Shown here: positions 4,087 to 5,857 of the stretch, piece after piece
Layout: the number at the start of each line of letters is the position of its first letter
Numbering within the stretch: the first letter of the stretch is position 1
From: CAYXFZ01 sp964464385
Lineage (GTDB): Bacteria > Planctomycetota > UBA1135
Length of the DNA: 5,857 nucleotides
Assembly: GCA_964464385.1 (NCBI GenBank)
Contig: CAYXFZ010000112.1
Span: 1-5,857 of the forward strand
Reading direction: 5' to 3'
The notes under the pieces: generated by a model
The model's database searches: none
What the model saw: the letters and a program-made list of their open reading frames with translations, nothing else
What the model was told of the DNA's origin: nothing
Made by a program: the position numbers and the translations under genes

Positions 4087-5857
4087 TCCCGAACCTCCAA
4101 ACTTCGCTCCACGCGGGCCTCGGCCATGTAGTCCACAAGAACATTGCGCAGACGAGGTTCTCGGAGCCAACCGGTGCTCGTAAAGGTCACCGGATCAAAC
4201 GAACCCACGTCCCAATCAAAGTAAAAACGCAAATCCAATCGGTCGGAGGTCAATCCCAAGGGAGCGAGTCCACCCGATTCAAAATGTTCATCTATGCGAA
4301 GATAACCCGCGGTCTGCCCGGGAATGTCCCCCCACTTGGCGGAGGCCGAACGGGCAAGAACATGCATGCGTTGGCCGGCCCCAGGAAGTTCGACTTCATA
4401 GCGCAATCCTCGCCACCAAGCGCCGGGTTCATCAAAGGACAACTCGAACCATGCGGCCTCGGCAAGATCCACGCCAAGAGGAATCCAACGATCGGCAAAA
4501 CGGGTGGGAAAGGAATACACCAAGCTACCCTCAGCATGTGCCGACGGAACCGTGCCAAAGCGGCCGCGCAAGAGCCCATCGCCGGGATCTCCTGAGGGAT
4601 CCGAGGGGGCCAGACGGGGCATTCCTAAACTTCCGCCGGGGAGAATCAGCGGGGTGTGCACCAATTCCTCGTCCACCAACAAGAGGGACCAAGAAGAGAA
4701 CCCTGATGTATTTTGCAATGGGAAATTGGTCTCACCCACCTCCAGGTCGCTGGTCAGGGTCGTGGCCGCACGACCGTCCACGATCCGAACCGAAGTTCCG
4801 GCGGCATGCCCACGAGGTTCCGTGCCATGCAGACCCCGGCCGGATGGAGAAAGAGTGACCTCTCCAGACGCGGAATCCAACTCGGAATAGGCGATGCGTT
4901 CCCCGTCCAGATCCAGGAGGCCACTCGCTGGCAAGAGGGCCAAGAAATCTCCGGGATTGCTGGCATACATCCGTTGCACTCCGATGACTAGGGCAAAAGT
5001 GTTGAGAGTCAGCTGGTCTTCCTCCGTCGCCTCGAGATCTTCGGCCAGAATGAGGGCCCCGCGGGACAGGGCAACGGCGGGCGAACCCATGCCAACGACC
5101 GTATGCACAGAAACTTCATCCAGGATCCCGGGAAAGGGGACCACTTCGCCACCGGTGTCCGAGCCCAAAGCAAGGGTGTCCAGAAGAAGAGGACGCTCAC
5201 CACTGGGAAACTTGATCAAGCGCGCGACCAACCGTGGGTCGAAGCTGGCCTGAGTAGGATCCAAGGTTGAGGGATCCGAGGCAATCGCCGGCAGACCAGG
5301 ATCCTCCCGAAAGGCCACCCAAGTGACCCCATTGGGAAGGCGAGGATCGATTGGGGGCACTGATCCCCACTCCACAGTGAACCACTCAGGAGGGAGCGCA
5401 TTCGCAGGTTGCATGACCGCAACACGATCCAACCGGCCGACGAAACCACTCCATGGCCCCGAACTCCGATAGGTTCGGAAAACGGGAATCAAGCTGGCCC
5501 CAGTCGCGTGCGCATGATCGTAGGTATTCACGACTCCACGGAAACGAAACAATTGCCGCGCCAATTCCAGGCCAGCATCGCGATCATCCACCGGCTCACC
5601 AAGCGTACTCACGAAGGAAGGGGCACCTTGTTGGGGCAAGGGCGGCAAATTCCCCTTGGGTGGCCGAACGCCACGCCATCCCCCACCTTTCCCGCCACGC
5701 GATCCGCCCCCGGGGGGTTGGTCCGGGACGGGCAATCCTTCGTCGAAGACGTAGCTACCGACGGCCGCTTGGATGGCGACAACCTCCAATAGCTTGCCGT
5801 CGGTCTCGGTGAACCTTGGGTCGCCCGGCTTGTTAATCACTTCAAGCACGCCCAAGA
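4083..5857 (-). CDS. Large GAF-like / beta-rich protein, C-terminal part (N-terminus outside window)
   Basis: The frame is open from the right edge to a TGA at 4083-4085, giving 590 complete codons plus a partial one; residue numbers below count from the TTG codon at 5853-5855, which is internal. Residues 1-38 (GVLEVINKP...FTETDGKLLEVVAIQAAVG) match the last strand and helix of a GAF domain. Residues 42-80 are a linker rich in Gly, Pro and Lys. The rest (about 85-590) is beta-rich, acidic and free of cysteine. Two 'G-x-LD-x-V-x-V' strands at 140-147 and 244-250 recall the LamG/concanavalin-like 'G.iDEVriy' motif, and two copies of a 'VDGE...RGxxGTxxxxHAxGtxV' unit lie at 311-361 and 384-450. 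No transmembrane segment or prepilin signal is visible in this part. It ends in ATGA overlap with the GspJ-like gene, so it is probably a partner or cargo of that system, in the place where a GspK-like subunit might be expected. Function is not known. Confidence 0.85.
   Translation of the reverse strand, partial: LGVLEVINKPGDPRFTETDGKLLEVVAIQAAVGSYVFDEGLPVPDQPPGGGSRGGKGGGWRGVRPPKGNLPPLPQQGAPSFVSTLGEPVDDRDAGLELARQLFRFRGVVNTYDHAHATGASLIPVFRTYRSSGPWSGFVGRLDRVAVMQPANALPPEWFTVEWGSVPPIDPRLPNGVTWVAFREDPGLPAIASDPSTLDPTQASFDPRLVARLIKFPSGERPLLLDTLALGSDTGGEVVPFPGILDEVSVHTVVGMGSPAVALSRGALILAEDLEATEEDQLTLNTFALVIGVQRMYASNPGDFLALLPASGLLDLDGERIAYSELDSASGEVTLSPSGRGLHGTEPRGHAAGTSVRIVDGRAATTLTSDLEVGETNFPLQNTSGFSSWSLLLVDEELVHTPLILPGGSLGMPRLAPSDPSGDPGDGLLRGRFGTVPSAHAEGSLVYSFPTRFADRWIPLGVDLAEAAWFELSFDEPGAWWRGLRYEVELPGAGQRMHVLARSASAKWGDIPGQTAGYLRIDEHFESGGLAPLGLTSDRLDLRFYFDWDVGSFDPVTFTSTGWLREPRLRNVLVDYMAEARVERSLEVRE
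4094..4098 (-). promoter_or_regulatory. Shine-Dalgarno site of the GspJ-like gene
   Basis: GGAGG lies seven bases before the ATG at 4084-4086, inside the last codons of the upstream gene. It supports this start over the upstream ATG and suggests re-initiation at the ATGA junction. Confidence 0.75.
4506..4706 (-). repeat. Copy 2 of the 'DEE...RGxxGTxxxxHAxGxxV' protein repeat
   Basis: Residues 384-450 of the large protein read SGFSSWSLLLVDEELVHTPL, a longer Gly/Pro/Asp-rich loop, then LRGRFGTVPSAHAEGSLV. It aligns with copy 1 at the SG, the DxE, the RGxxGT and the HAxG positions. The loop between the two halves is about 15 residues longer than in copy 1. Confidence 0.6.
4773..4925 (-). repeat. 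Copy 1 of a 'DGE...RGxxGTxxxxHAxGTxV' protein repeat
   Basis: Residues 311-361 of the large protein read SGLLDLDGERIAYSEL, then a turn, then GRGLHGTEPRGHAAGTSV. A unit of this form recurs in many phage tail and surface proteins ('DgE.i.Yt...g.tltgvtRG..GT.aaaHa.Gt.V') and is probably a small beta domain. The similarity to copy 2 is at protein level only. Confidence 0.6.
5742..5857 (-). other. C-terminal end of a GAF-like domain
   Basis: The residues LGVLEVINKPGDPRFTE followed by TDGKLLEVVAIQAAVGSY fit the GAF pattern 'iGVLevlNK....FteeD..LLe..a.QaAvai'. GAF domains bind small ligands such as cyclic nucleotides and are usually cytoplasmic. Only the last 38 or so residues are present; the ligand pocket would lie beyond the window. 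Confidence 0.75.

Noticed and set aside
3458..4144. 228-codon minus-strand frame overlapping the GspJ-like gene
   Set aside because: Same strand, different phase; rich in Trp, Gly and Arg without domain features, while the chosen frame has a clear prepilin signal and GspJ-like strands.
4087..4170. Longer start for the GspJ-like gene (ATG at 4168-4170)
   Set aside because: It would place 28 extra residues before the prepilin leader, and the ATG at 4084-4086 has GGAGG at the right distance and an ATGA junction.

Overview
Every gene I can support lies on the minus strand. Read 5'->3' they form one tightly packed run from the right edge to the left edge: (1) the C-terminal 591 codons of a large protein that opens with the end of a GAF-like domain and continues into a beta-rich, probably surface-type region (4083-5857, 5' end outside the window); (2) a GspJ/PulJ-like prepilin (3181-4086); (3) a GspI/PilV-like prepilin (2765-3184); (4) a putatively exported protein with duplicated small beta modules, a TPR-like helical middle and a C-terminal DnaJ-like pair of CxxCxGxG zinc knuckles (1311-2768); (5) a SurA/PpiC-like lipoprotein (389-1276); (6) the N-terminal 126 codons of the chromosome segregation protein ScpB (1-378, 3' end outside the window).

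The first four genes are joined by three successive ATGA stop/start overlaps, which predicts one transcript and translational coupling. After them come a 34-base gap and then a 10-base gap, so all six genes could be co-transcribed. No promoter, terminator, tRNA, CRISPR array or insertion sequence was seen, and no stretch over 300 bases lacks a gene.

The DNA is GC-rich. Shine-Dalgarno sites are strong before the two prepilins and weak or absent before the others. Minor pseudopilins next to a large beta-rich protein, followed by an exported TPR protein ending in CxxCxGxG knuckles, resemble arrangements I associate with Planctomycetota. That placement is an inference from protein style, not from a marker gene.

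A working model: the two prepilins are minor subunits of a type II secretion or type IV pilus-like machine, the large protein is its partner or cargo, and the zinc/TPR protein and the SurA-like lipoprotein assist assembly or folding in the envelope. ScpB is a cytoplasmic housekeeping protein that appears to ride at the end of the run. The most unusual point is the continuous reading frame joining a GAF-like, normally cytoplasmic domain to the beta-rich region.
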